Origin: an uncultured Tolumonas sp.
GTDB taxonomy: Bacteria > Pseudomonadota > Gammaproteobacteria > Enterobacterales > Aeromonadaceae
DNA length: 64,000 bases
Assembly (NCBI RefSeq): GCF_963556105.2
Contig: NZ_OY829945.1
Location: 787,001 to 851,000 of the forward strand
Direction of reading: 5' to 3'
Shown: piece by piece, positions 38,568-46,375 of the stretch
Layout of the letters: each line of letters opens with the position of its first letter
Numbering within the stretch: the stretch's first letter is position 1
Translations under genes and position numbers: made by a program
The notes under the pieces: model-generated
Told to the model about the DNA's origin: nothing
The model's input: only the letters and a program-made list of their open reading frames with translations
The model's database searches: none

Positions 38568-39995
38568 ATGACCGAGAATAATTCAACAATGCGACAAGGA
38601 TGTGGCAGCCAGAAAAAAGGCGGCGGATGCGGGAGTTCAAACGGTGCAGCTGGTTTTTCCATGGCTCAGGCAGAAAAAGTAGCGCATCACCCTTGTTATT
38701 CCCCTAATGCTCATCATAAGTATGCCCGCATGCATCTGGCCGTTGCGCCTGCGTGTAATGTGCAGTGTAACTACTGTAATCGCAAATATGACTGTGCGAA
38801 CGAATCCCGTCCGGGTGTGGTTTCTGAACTACTGAATGTTGAACAGGCATTGCAAAAAGCGCGTGCGGTTGCGGCGGCGATCCCGCAGTTATCGGTCATT
38901 GGTATTGCTGGCCCTGGCGACCCACTGGCCAATCAAACCCGCACCTTCGACACACTGGAAGGGCTGCGCTCGGCATTACCTGATGTGAAATTGTGCGTAT
39001 CGACCAACGGTTTAGCCTTGCCACAATCGGTTGATTCACTGGTCGCATTGGGTGTTGATCATGTCACCATCACCATGAATGCGATCGATGCCCATGTATC
39101 AGCGCAGATTTATGACTGGATCTATTTTGACGGCGTGCGTTACCGCGGCAAAGAGGGCGCGCAGATCTTGATTGATCAGCAGATCGAAGGCATGCGTAAG
39201 CTGATGGAAAATGGCGTATTGGTAAAGATCAACTCGGTGCTGATCCCCGGTGTGAATGATTTCCATTTGGCTGAAGTCAGCCATGCCATTCGTGATATGG
39301 GCGCTTTCCTGCACAACATCATGCCATTGATCTCAAAACCGGAGCATGGCACCTATTATGGTTTGAATGGCCAGCGTGAACCCACTGTTGAAGAAGTGAC
39401 ACAAGTTCGTGAACGCAGTGGCGCTTTTATGCCACAGATGGCGCACTGTCAGCAGTGTCGTGCCGATGCCGTGGGAATGCTGGGTGAAGATCGCAGCCAA
39501 GAATTCAACCTTTCAGCGTTGCCAGAACAGGCAAAAGATTACGCACCAGTGATGCAACAACGCACCAAAATTCAGGCGGCGATTGCCAGTGCCGGTGCTT
39601 CTGAAGATGCCGATGCGCGTCTGGTTGCTGTGGCGACACAGCAAGGAATGGCAATCGATCAACACTTTGGTCACGCCAAACGTTTCCATATCTACAGCGT
39701 TAACAGTGAAGGAGTGACATTAGTTGGCGAACGTCATGTCGCGCAATATTGTCACGGTCAGACGGAATGTGATGATCACGATGATGTCATGACTGACACT
39801 CTCACTTTATTGGCGGATATGGATGCGGTGTTCTGCTCTCGCCTCGGTTTAGGCCCTTGGCAGAAGCTTGAAGCAGCAGGGGTGCAACCGGTGGTGGATT
39901 ATGCCTGGCAGCCGATCCGTGAAGCGTTATCAGCCTGGTGGCAATTACAACCCAAAGCAACCGAGGTGAAACTGCACGTTCGCGGGGTAGCCTAA
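38568..39995 (+). CDS. nifB: Nitrogenase cofactor biosynthesis radical SAM protein NifB
   Basis: A 475-residue protein that makes NifB-co, the iron-sulfur-carbide core of the nitrogenase cofactor. The radical SAM motif CNVQCNYC follows HLAVAPA. Further NifB blocks are NESRPGV, GIAGPGDPLAN, STNGLALP, NIMPLISKPEHG and HCQQCRADAVGMLGEDRS. A C-terminal NifX/NafY-like domain (about 365-475, with DQHFGHAKRF) makes it the two-domain form. ATG 38568 is chosen: GAGG lies 9 nt upstream, and earlier starts would lie in or next to the promoter. Klebsiella NifB has 468 residues. It heads nifB-ferredoxin-nifQ. Confidence 0.95.
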   Translation: MTENNSTMRQGCGSQKKGGGCGSSNGAAGFSMAQAEKVAHHPCYSPNAHHKYARMHLAVAPACNVQCNYCNRKYDCANESRPGVVSELLNVEQALQKARAVAAAIPQLSVIGIAGPGDPLANQTRTFDTLEGLRSALPDVKLCVSTNGLALPQSVDSLVALGVDHVTITMNAIDAHVSAQIYDWIYFDGVRYRGKEGAQILIDQQIEGMRKLMENGVLVKINSVLIPGVNDFHLAEVSHAIRDMGAFLHNIMPLISKPEHGTYYGLNGQREPTVEEVTQVRERSGAFMPQMAHCQQCRADAVGMLGEDRSQEFNLSALPEQAKDYAPVMQQRTKIQAAIASAGASEDADARLVAVATQQGMAIDQHFGHAKRFHIYSVNSEGVTLVGERHVAQYCHGQTECDDHDDVMTDTLTLLADMDAVFCSRLGLGPWQKLEAAGVQPVVDYAWQPIREALSAWWQLQPKATEVKLHVRGVA

Positions 39996-40201
39996 TGAGT
40001 TGTGTTATTACAGCAAAATGCGTGGGATGTTTCAGTTGTCTGGAGGTTTGCCCGAAACGGGCAATCCGAGAGCAAGAGCGGGTCTTTTCGATCTCGGTTA
40101 AGCGCTGCAATGAGTGTCAGGGGCATAGCGTCGGGCCGCGTTGTATCCAGATCTGTCCGGTAGAGGGAGCCATTGCTTATGAATCAGGCCATCCGGTGTG
40201 A
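39995..40201 (+). CDS. 2[4Fe-4S] ferredoxin of the nif operon (FdxN-like)
   Basis: A 68-residue ferredoxin. Two cluster motifs are present: CVGCFSCLEVCP (C-x2-C-x2-C-x3-CP) and CNECQGHSVGPRCIQICP with the longer C-x2-C-x8-C-x3-CP. The 8-residue insertion is typical of nif-associated ferredoxins. The start codon overlaps the nifB stop (TAATG), so the two are translationally coupled. In other diazotrophs FdxN passes electrons to NifB. The frame is open from 39938, but that part lies within nifB. Confidence 0.92.
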   Translation: MSCVITAKCVGCFSCLEVCPKRAIREQERVFSISVKRCNECQGHSVGPRCIQICPVEGAIAYESGHPV

Positions 40202-40751
40202 TATGCCATTACAGGCATCGCTGTTAACGACGACAGAACTTGTTTCTCCATCGCAATGGTTAAAAGAACTGGTGTGGCGTTATCAGGCAGGCATTAGCCA
40301 GCTGCCACGTTATATGGGCTTGGGGGCTGATGTTTATCATCAGCTTCTGCAAGTATGCGACACGCAGCCGGTGGTGATTGGTTTGTTGCAACAACAACGA
40401 CAGACATTATTGTCGGAATTGCTGGCAATGCGTGAACAGGAATGTCAGGAGCTGGCGCAGTGGTTAACCGGTTATCAGCAACCGGATGCGGCACCAATGG
40501 CACAGATCATTGCGGTGGCGTCGATGGGTTTTAACCATCTGTGGCAAGATCTGGGGCTGGATTCCCGTCAAAGTTTACGTGAGCTGATGCAGTGCTGTTT
40601 TCCGGAATTAGTGGCGATGAACAGCCAGAATATGCGCTGGAAAAAGTTCTTTTACCGTCAGCAGTGTGCTTTGGGCGGGAACTATGTTTGTCGATCCCCT
40701 AGCTGTGATGAATGTGTCGAGCGAGCCAGCTGTTTTGCACCGGAAACCTAA
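40179..40751 (+). CDS. nifQ: NifQ, molybdenum donor for nitrogenase cofactor
   Basis: A 190-residue protein of the NifQ family. The C-terminal cysteine motif C-x4-C-x2-C-x5-C (CRSPSCDECVERASC), preceded by RWKKFFYRQQC, binds the Mo-Fe-S cluster delivered for FeMo-co assembly. It shows this nitrogenase is probably the molybdenum type. ATG 40179 with AGGGAG 9 nt upstream overlaps the ferredoxin gene by 23 nt; ATG 40203 is the alternative. It is the last gene of the nif operon. Confidence 0.9.
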   Translation: MNQAIRCDMPLQASLLTTTELVSPSQWLKELVWRYQAGISQLPRYMGLGADVYHQLLQVCDTQPVVIGLLQQQRQTLLSELLAMREQECQELAQWLTGYQQPDAAPMAQIIAVASMGFNHLWQDLGLDSRQSLRELMQCCFPELVAMNSQNMRWKKFFYRQQCALGGNYVCRSPSCDECVERASCFAPET

Positions 40752-40760
40752 AAGTGGTGC

Positions 40761-40821
40761 TATACCCAAACAACTTGGAATTGCAGCCAACACCGCTGCA
40801 ACTTCAAGTAGGAAGGGTATA
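40761..40821. repeat. 61-bp dispersed palindromic repeat (short form)
   Basis: Ends TATACCC (40761-40767) and GGGTATA (40815-40821) with inner arms GGAATTGCAGC and GCTGCAACTTC. Reversed, the 125-bp repeat at 8922-9046 has nearly the same ends, so this is the same family without the central 60-70 bp. It follows the nifQ stop by 9 nt and could act as the operon's 3' hairpin. Confidence 0.8.
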
Positions 40822-40846
40822 GAATCGGACGCATGATTTTGTGCGG

Positions 40847-41485
40847 ATGGATATAGTCGTGCTGAGCCCCGATACTTTTCTATTGTTTCTGACTGCCTCA
40901 TTGCTACTTTGTATTGCTCCTGGGCCGGATAATATTTTTGTACTGACCCAATCGATGTTGCGCGGTGTCAGCTCTGGTTTATTTGTGACATTGGGGCTAT
41001 GCACCGGATTGTTGGTGCATACCTCTGCAGTGGCATTGGGTGTTGCGGTTATTTTTCAGCAATCACTGCTGGCCTTTACCATGCTAAAACTCTGTGGCGA
41101 AGCTTATTTACTTTATCTGGCATGGGGCGCTTTTCGTGCAGGAGCCAGTGGGCTTGGTTCGCTTAAAGCCGCTGCGTTGGATAAAACGGCACTTTATCGC
41201 CGTGGTATCGTTATGAATATCACCAACCCTAAAGTCTCGATTTTCTTTCTGGCGTTTCTGCCGCAATTTACCAACCCCGCACAAGGACATCTGACTTTGC
41301 AGTTACTGGAATTGGGCGCGATTTTTATCGTGTGTTCGTTGCTGGTGTTTGGGCTGGTGAGTTTATTGGCGGGCAAACTCGGCAACTGGTTCAATCAAAG
41401 CCCGAAAGCTGAAGTGATCATGAATCGAGTCGCTGGTTCGGTGTTTGCTGCGTTGGCCGTTAAATTATCGCTAACCGAGCGATAA
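40847..41485 (+). CDS. LysE/RhtB-family amino-acid exporter
   Basis: A 212-residue inner-membrane protein with about six helices. Family pieces are the N-terminal LLCIAPGPDNIFVL and the central NITNPKVSIFFLAFLPQF. It would export an amino acid or analogue such as homoserine, threonine or lysine; which one is unknown. The start is uncertain, since GTG 40841, ATG 40847 and GTG 40859 all lack a good ribosome-binding site. No operon partner. Confidence 0.85.
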   Translation: MDIVVLSPDTFLLFLTASLLLCIAPGPDNIFVLTQSMLRGVSSGLFVTLGLCTGLLVHTSAVALGVAVIFQQSLLAFTMLKLCGEAYLLYLAWGAFRAGASGLGSLKAAALDKTALYRRGIVMNITNPKVSIFFLAFLPQFTNPAQGHLTLQLLELGAIFIVCSLLVFGLVSLLAGKLGNWFNQSPKAEVIMNRVAGSVFAALAVKLSLTER

Positions 41486-41495
41486 TTCATTCCCA

Positions 41496-41519
41496 CAGGA
41501 GGTGCAATAGCGCCTCCTG
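41496..41519 (+). terminator. Hairpin after the LysE-type gene
   Basis: Arms CAGGAGG and CCTCCTG with partial inner pairing (GC/GC). It lies 10 nt after the stop codon, with no T-run. The remaining 250 bp to brnQ show no clear promoter or leader peptide. Confidence 0.5.
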
Positions 41520-41771
41520 CAGCTATGTTTGCATATTCGTTATATTCTTAGCATAAAATATCGAGTTAATAATAATTTACGCCTCAACCAAGATGTTTCT
41601 TGGATTTTCCTGCTTTATTCTTCCACCAAGCTCACGTATGCTTGCGCCCCTTTTTAAAGCTCAAGTTTTATTCTATTGTCATTCGCATCCAAGGATGGTT
41701 CATGCGCTCCAATATGGTTTGTTATCTGATAGGAAGTCAGAGCAGATAAGCCGTTGTAAATGGAGTTAATT

Positions 41772-43085
41772 TTGAAACAGACCATGTCACGAGGCGACCT
41801 GCTTGGCCTTGGTTTTATGACCTTTGCGTTTTTCCTAGGGGCCGGCAATATTATTTTCCCTCCAATGGCGGGTTATCTGGCGGGCGAAAACATGAGTTTC
41901 GCAATGCTGGGCTTTTTAGTCACTGCCGTGGGTTTACCACTGGCGACGATTCTCTCGATTGCCTTTGCGGGTGGTGGTTTACTGACCATGACCCGGATGT
42001 TGCCGGCATGGGCAGGAATGTCGATTGCTATTGCTACTTACATCATCATTGGCCCGGCTTTCGCGACACCGCGCACGGGGCTGGTGACTTATGAAATGGC
42101 AGTGAAACCTTTCATTGGTTCTTTTGACAGTCAGTTCACACTGACAGGCTTCATCCTTTTTTATTTTGGTCTGACGCTGTTCCTCTCGTTGAATCAGGGC
42201 AAATTGCTGGATGCGGTTGGTAAGATCCTGACTCCGGTCTTGGTTTTATTATTGGCAGTACTGGGGATCGCCGTTCTGGTCGCACCGCAGGGCACCATTC
42301 CTCCCATTTCAGCTGATTATGTTGCCCATCCGGTCGTGAAAGGTTTGCTGGAAGGCTACAATACTATGGACACCTTTGGCGCGTTGATGTTCGGCATGCT
42401 GATCATCGATGTGCTGAAATCACGCGGCATTGAGAATGTAAAACAGCAGACCCGTTATCTGGCTGTAGCCAGTGTGATTGCCGCCAGCGGGCTGGCATTA
42501 GTGTATATCGCACTGTTTCAACTGGGTGGCACAGCGGGTGGCATTATGACCAACCCGCAGAACGGTGGTGAACTGGTGGCAGCCTATGTTGCCTTGTTGT
42601 TTGGCCCGATGGGTTCGGTGGTGTTGGCGGCTATCGTTGGTCTGGCATGTTTGACCACTTCCGTTGGCCTGACTTCCGCCTGTGCTGATTTCTTCCATAC
42701 ATTGTGGCCACGGTTTAGTTATAAGCAATGTGCTGCGGTGATTGTGATTTTATGTGCCATTGTCGCCAACGTGGGTTTGACACAATTGCTGGTGATTTCG
42801 ATCCCGGTATTGGTGGCGATTTATCCGGTTGCGATTGCATTGGTCGTCGTGACGTTCATGCGCAGCTGGTTCTTTAATCAAAGCATGGCATTTCGTCTGG
42901 TGCTCGGTGTTGCACTGTTGTTTGGCTGTCTGGACGGTATTAAAGCGGCGGATGTTGATCTCAGCGCATTGAATTTCCTGCCTTTGTTTGATCTGGGGCT
43001 GGCATGGTTACTGCCAACACTGGCAGCGATTGTGGTCAGTTTACTGTGGCGAGTGCCACAACAAGCAGCAGTCACAGCGGAATAA
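41772..43085 (+). CDS. brnQ: Branched-chain amino acid:cation symporter BrnQ
   Basis: About 437 residues with twelve hydrophobic segments, matching E. coli BrnQ (439). Seen are GFMTFAFFLGAGNIIFPPMAG, FATPRTGLVTYE, GYNTMDTFGALMFG, and ACLTTSVGLTSACADFF. It imports leucine, valine and isoleucine with sodium or protons. TTG 41772 is used because GGAG lies 6 nt upstream; ATG 41784 and ATG 41760 are alternatives. Confidence 0.92.
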   Translation: MKQTMSRGDLLGLGFMTFAFFLGAGNIIFPPMAGYLAGENMSFAMLGFLVTAVGLPLATILSIAFAGGGLLTMTRMLPAWAGMSIAIATYIIIGPAFATPRTGLVTYEMAVKPFIGSFDSQFTLTGFILFYFGLTLFLSLNQGKLLDAVGKILTPVLVLLLAVLGIAVLVAPQGTIPPISADYVAHPVVKGLLEGYNTMDTFGALMFGMLIIDVLKSRGIENVKQQTRYLAVASVIAASGLALVYIALFQLGGTAGGIMTNPQNGGELVAAYVALLFGPMGSVVLAAIVGLACLTTSVGLTSACADFFHTLWPRFSYKQCAAVIVILCAIVANVGLTQLLVISIPVLVAIYPVAIALVVVTFMRSWFFNQSMAFRLVLGVALLFGCLDGIKAADVDLSALNFLPLFDLGLAWLLPTLAAIVVSLLWRVPQQAAVTAE

Positions 43086-43093
43086 TCTAACTC

Positions 43094-43128
43094 TCCGGCA
43101 TTTATTCTGCGTAAGTGCCGGATTTCTC
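43094..43128 (+). terminator. Rho-independent terminator of brnQ
   Basis: Arms TCCGGCA (43094-43100) and TGCCGGA (43116-43122) followed by a T-rich run. It starts 9 nt after the stop. Confidence 0.8.
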
Positions 43129-43215
43129 TTTTGTCACCATTCTGTTATTGATCGTTCAACGAACTGTCATTCCCCGTCGTTAGGGTAGTCATGAGACTAT
43201 CTGGCGGGGAAGAAT

Positions 43216-43710
43216 ATGCAGTTTATTCAGCGTTGGGATCAAAAAACCAGTCAACTCTTCTTATCACACAGTTATAACCAATATCAGGCCCGCATTAGCC
43301 GCTTGATTTCCCGCACCGGTGATGGCCCGCTTTATCTGCTCATCGCTGTCATTTTGACGTGGAACGATGGTGTCCGGGGACATGATTTTTTCCACTGTGT
43401 ATTAAAAGCGTTTGCTATTGAATTACCCATTTATTGGCTGATTAAAAACAGTTTTAAACGCGAACGCCCGCGTAATTTACCTGTATTTATTACCCCGTCC
43501 GATCGTTACAGCTTGCCATCTGGCCATACTGCGGCGGCTTTTTTAATGGCCGAAGTTACTTCGGTTTTTTATCCCATGATGCTGTGGTGCGTGTTTATTT
43601 GGGCCGGTTGTATTGGTGCATCCCGACTATTACTGGGGGTGCATTATCTGTCTGATCTGGTGGCTGGGGCCTGCCTTGGCTTATTGACGGCGTGGTTTAT
43701 ACTGCCTTAG
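43216..43710 (+). CDS. PAP2-family membrane phosphatase
   Basis: A 164-residue membrane protein with all three PAP2 motifs: KNSFKRERP, PSGH, and SRLLLGVHYLSD with the catalytic His. It would dephosphorylate a lipid phosphate such as undecaprenyl pyrophosphate or phosphatidic acid at the periplasmic face. The glycosyltransferase gene begins 12 nt after its stop, so the two are probably one unit acting on a lipid-linked sugar or glycolipid. Confidence 0.88.
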   Translation: MQFIQRWDQKTSQLFLSHSYNQYQARISRLISRTGDGPLYLLIAVILTWNDGVRGHDFFHCVLKAFAIELPIYWLIKNSFKRERPRNLPVFITPSDRYSLPSGHTAAAFLMAEVTSVFYPMMLWCVFIWAGCIGASRLLLGVHYLSDLVAGACLGLLTAWFILP

Positions 43711-43721
43711 GAATCATATTG

Positions 43722-44819
43722 ATGCGAATTTTGTATGGTGTGCAAGGCACAGGGAATGGGCATATTTCCCGCTGTCGGTTAATGGCAAAAGCATTGAAAA
43801 ATGAAGATGTGCAGGTGGATTACATTTTTAGTGGTCGGGAGGCTGACGCCTATTTTGATATGCAGGCGTTCGGTGATTATCGCTGCTTATCGGGTTTAAG
43901 TTTTGCCACCAAAAATGGCGCTATCAATCTTTGGTCAACCATCAATCAAAGTAAGCCATTGCAACTGTTGCATGATATTAACCATTTATCACTGTCTGAT
44001 TATGATTCAATCATCAGTGATTTTGAGCCAGTCACCGCATGGGCAGCCAAACGACAAAATCTACCTGCGCTGGGCATTAGCCATCAGGCATCGTTTCGTT
44101 ATGCCGTGCCACAAACTGGCAGTGACCCAATAGCACGGTTTACCATGCGAAATTTTGCTCCGGTACAACAAGCGGTTGGTTTGCATTGGTTTCATTTTGG
44201 TTACCCCATTTTGCCGCCAATCATCGAAAGTCTTAAACCTGCTAACGATAGCGGTGATATGTTGGTTTATCTGCCATTTGAATCACCGCATGCTATTTAC
44301 GAGCTGTTATCGCGTTTTAAATCCACTCGTTTTATCTGTTTTCATCCTGATTTTTCGATCCCCGTGGAACAAAACAATTTGCGTTTTATGCCGTTAGGAC
44401 GAGAGAGTTTTATTCAGGTTTTACGCGGCTGTAATGGCGTAATTTGTAATGCAGGTTTTGAGCTGGCGGCTGAAGCATTGACGTTGGGCAAGCGCTTATT
44501 ATTAAAACCCTTACAAGGGCAGTTTGAGCAAGCATCGAATGCCATGGCATTGGAGCTGTTGGGGCTGGCGATCGTCATGCAACAACTTGATCCGGGACAA
44601 GTAAGACATTGGTTGAATTCGGAAAAGATTGGCGCAATTCATTACCCCGATGTCGCGTCAGCAGTTGCTGCCTGGCTGGCTAGAGGTCGCGTAGAAACCG
44701 TCATCGATTTGGCAGATCGTTTGTGGCGACAGGTAATTTTTCCTGAGCCAGTGATGGAGCGTATTCATGAATTAGGCTTAGGTGCTGATTTATCGAACGG
44801 TCAACTCATGCACGCGTAA
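43722..44819 (+). CDS. MurG-like glycosyltransferase (MJ1255/VC2487 family)
   Basis: A 365-residue GT-B-type enzyme. The N-terminal RILYGVQGTGNGHISRC is the glycine-rich donor-site loop, and the C-terminal block GCNGVICNAGFELAAEAL with LLLKPLQGQFEQ is the usual nucleotide-sugar region. I recognise the general pattern of the MJ1255/VC2487 group, whose product is not established. ATG 43722 has AGGA 9 nt upstream. Pairing with a PAP2 phosphatase hints at a glycolipid or lipid-carrier substrate. Confidence 0.8.
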   Translation: MRILYGVQGTGNGHISRCRLMAKALKNEDVQVDYIFSGREADAYFDMQAFGDYRCLSGLSFATKNGAINLWSTINQSKPLQLLHDINHLSLSDYDSIISDFEPVTAWAAKRQNLPALGISHQASFRYAVPQTGSDPIARFTMRNFAPVQQAVGLHWFHFGYPILPPIIESLKPANDSGDMLVYLPFESPHAIYELLSRFKSTRFICFHPDFSIPVEQNNLRFMPLGRESFIQVLRGCNGVICNAGFELAAEALTLGKRLLLKPLQGQFEQASNAMALELLGLAIVMQQLDPGQVRHWLNSEKIGAIHYPDVASAVAAWLARGRVETVIDLADRLWRQVIFPEPVMERIHELGLGADLSNGQLMHA

Positions 44820-44844
44820 AATAAATTCAATTTTTCATGCGGTT

Positions 44845-44877
44845 AGCCGTTATCTGATTTGGCAGATGGCGGCTTTT
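44845..44877 (+). terminator. Terminator of the PAP2/glycosyltransferase pair
   Basis: Arms AGCCG and CGGCT with a second pair TCTG/CAGA inside, followed by TTTT. It lies 25 nt after the stop codon. Confidence 0.65.
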
Positions 44878-44913
44878 CTATTTGTGACGGGAGCTTGAGA
44901 GCTAACAGTAATT

Positions 44914-45005
44914 CGGCAAAAATCGCAAATGGGTAAGGTAAGAAACGGTAATTTTTGCCGCTTTATTGACGGTTTAACGTTGTGAAACGTAAGTATGCGG
45001 CAAAA
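44914..45005. repeat. Three interleaved copies of a CGGCAAAA element
   Basis: CGGCAAAAAT (44914-44923), its exact complement ATTTTTGCCG (44951-44960), and GCGGCAAAA (44997-45005) occur in alternating orientation. The middle copy can pair with either neighbour (10-bp or 9-bp stem), giving mutually exclusive hairpins. The rest of the 470-bp gap to the next gene holds a dyad ATATTG-N8-CAATAT (45130-45149) and the hairpins at 45178-45269. No promoter is convincing. Confidence 0.6.
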
Positions 45006-45177
45006 CGGTTGGCTAATTGTAAAAAATGGCCTATTTATTCCATAGTAATAGCGCTTGTTCCCTTGCTTAATTCCTTGTTATTTCTGCCTATTTACATAAT
45101 CTAACAAAATCTCACTGTGTTTTACTATGATATTGATTAATAACAATATTTTCTGGCCGATACCTTGCTCAGGTGGT

Positions 45178-45269
45178 CTTGTTGAATAGGCGCGTAGCCA
45201 TCTGCGCTGCCTGTTTAACAAGCACTCCGTTCGGGGTAATAACCAGTTTGCCCGTGAATCATTACACGG
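45178..45269 (+). promoter_or_regulatory. Multi-hairpin leader of the Ser/Thr-rich protein gene
   Basis: Three stems in a row: CTTGTT/AACAAG extended inward by AGGC/GCCT and GCG/CGC (45178-45222), ACTCC/GGGGT with a GTTC loop (45224-45237), and CCGTG/CACGG (45252-45269). The ribosome-binding site AGGAG follows at about 45278. It resembles a structured 5' untranslated RNA; no known riboswitch class was recognised. Confidence 0.5.
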
Positions 45270-45289
45270 TATTTGCCAGGAGAAAGATT

Positions 45290-45982
45290 ATGTCTATGAG
45301 TATTTCGGGGTCCACGTCCCTAGCATCGCTGTTTCAAACCAGCAATACATCCAGCAGTCAGCAAGTTAATGGTCAACAAGGTGATATGCCACCTCCACCG
45401 CCAAAAGGTGAGAAAGGCGGCGGTTTAATGAGTGCATTGAGCGATGCCTTATCAAAATTAGGTATTTCACTGAATGGCACCAGTAGTACATCGAGTACAT
45501 CGAGTACCTCAAGTACAACTAGCACTGCCAGCGCATCCAGTACCACTGGCACATCAAGTACCTCTGCTACCTCCAATACGGATTCCTCTAGCACCAGTAA
45601 CGCTGCGGTGCAGGATTTTATGCAAACACTGATGTCCGCTTTGCATGAACAAGGAAAATCAAAGTCCGGGCAGGGTGGTGATGGCGATGGTGACGCGGAT
45701 GATAACGGCACAGCGGCAACAAGCAGCGCATATAAAAAAGGTAATCCAATGAAAAATGATTTGGATAGCCTGATTAGCCAACTGACCAGTTCCAGCAGCT
45801 CTTCAACCTCGAACAGCTCATCCAGCACCACCTCTGATCTGCAAACTAAATTCGCGGCGATGGTGTCGAGTTTGGGGGGCGATTCATCATCTGCTTCACT
45901 CGGTGATTTTTTACAAAACTTCTCCAGCAGTCTGTCAGAACACTCTTCTCGCCAAGGTAATATGGTCAGCACTCAGGCTTAA
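45290..45982 (+). CDS. Ser/Thr-rich low-complexity protein of unknown function
   Basis: A 230-residue protein without signal peptide or membrane segment. It has an N-terminal part with MPPPPPKGEKGG, a Ser/Thr-repeat region (about 65-110), an acidic patch GDGDGDADDNG that resembles a calcium-binding loop, a poly-Ser run (about 168-182) and a C-terminal helix. ATG 45290 is chosen because AGGAG lies 7 nt upstream; the frame opens at 45173. Between the repeats, pieces such as AAVQDFMQTLMSALHEQ and LQTKFAAMVSSLGG look like folded helices. Similar Ser-rich proteins with PPPPP and EF-hand-like patches occur in proteobacteria without known function. Confidence 0.7.
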   Translation: MSMSISGSTSLASLFQTSNTSSSQQVNGQQGDMPPPPPKGEKGGGLMSALSDALSKLGISLNGTSSTSSTSSTSSTTSTASASSTTGTSSTSATSNTDSSSTSNAAVQDFMQTLMSALHEQGKSKSGQGGDGDGDADDNGTAATSSAYKKGNPMKNDLDSLISQLTSSSSSSTSNSSSSTTSDLQTKFAAMVSSLGGDSSSASLGDFLQNFSSSLSEHSSRQGNMVSTQA

Positions 45983-45988
45983 TCATCT

Positions 45989-46029
45989 AAAGTGATAATC
46001 ATCTGGAACAAACCGATGATTATCACTTT
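45989..46029 (+). terminator. Long hairpin after the Ser/Thr-rich gene
   Basis: Perfect 15-bp arms (AAAGTGATAATCATC and complement) with an 11-nt loop. The arm ends in TTT followed by C and a T-rich stretch. It begins 6 nt after the stop codon. Confidence 0.8.
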
Positions 46030-46165
46030 CACTTCATTTTTCATGACCTGTCCCGCGTTTTTAATTCCTCTTCGCCTGTTAATGTATTGTTGGATATATA
46101 GTTGAAACTGTCCTGAAGATGCGTTGCCTGTTGGCGCAGCGCTAAAGAATCGTTAGGATAGAAGC

Positions 46166-46375
46166 CCTATTGCGGCAAGCGGATGATCTCTTCCACCCGA
46201 ATAGGTAACTGATTGCTCTGTCAGGCGGGTCGTAGCGCAAGGCAAAAAGCAGGTTACCGGGAGCCTCCGCAGCCCGTTAGTTGTCTGTTAAGGATGAACA
46301 GCGTGGCAGTAAGTCCGCCCTTTTGGCGGCAGCGCGAGCAAACTTCAAGTAATTGAGACAAGCCTTGGAGGGCTT
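46166..46375 (+). promoter_or_regulatory. Structured leader of ilvIH (candidate regulatory RNA)
   Basis: The 396-bp gap before ilvI holds a chain of helices: CCTATT/AATAGG (46166-46171, 46200-46205), overlapping by GG with GGTAACTG/CAGGTTACC (46204-46211, 46250-46258), then CTGTT/AACAG (46285-46301), CCGCC/GGCGG (46315-46329) and AAGCC/GGCTT (46360-46375). The last one includes the ribosome-binding site GGAGG (46367-46371). The first two stems exclude each other. No leader peptide rich in Ile, Leu or Val is present. No known riboswitch is recognised. Confidence 0.5.

Noticed and set aside
41695-41769. 24-codon frame before brnQ as a leader peptide
   Set aside because: No ribosome-binding spacing, no regulatory codon run and no attenuator hairpin downstream.
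45178-45269. Cyclic-di-GMP (GEMM) riboswitch
   Set aside because: Pieces such as GCACTCCG and GGGGTAATAACC recall the motif, but the conserved core and spacing are absent.
45373-45972. 199-codon leftward frame antisense to the Ser/Thr-rich gene
   Set aside because: It is a shadow of the repetitive Ser/Thr codons, giving Leu/Val/Glu repeats. The rightward frame has the good ribosome-binding site.
46119-46145. Eight-codon leader peptide (MRCLLAQR) before ilvI
   Set aside because: It lacks a ribosome-binding site at proper distance and is not rich in Ile, Leu or Val, so attenuation by it is not supported.
46294-46356. 20-codon frame in the ilvI leader
   Set aside because: The SD-like AAGG abuts the ATG, and the product has no branched-chain codon cluster.
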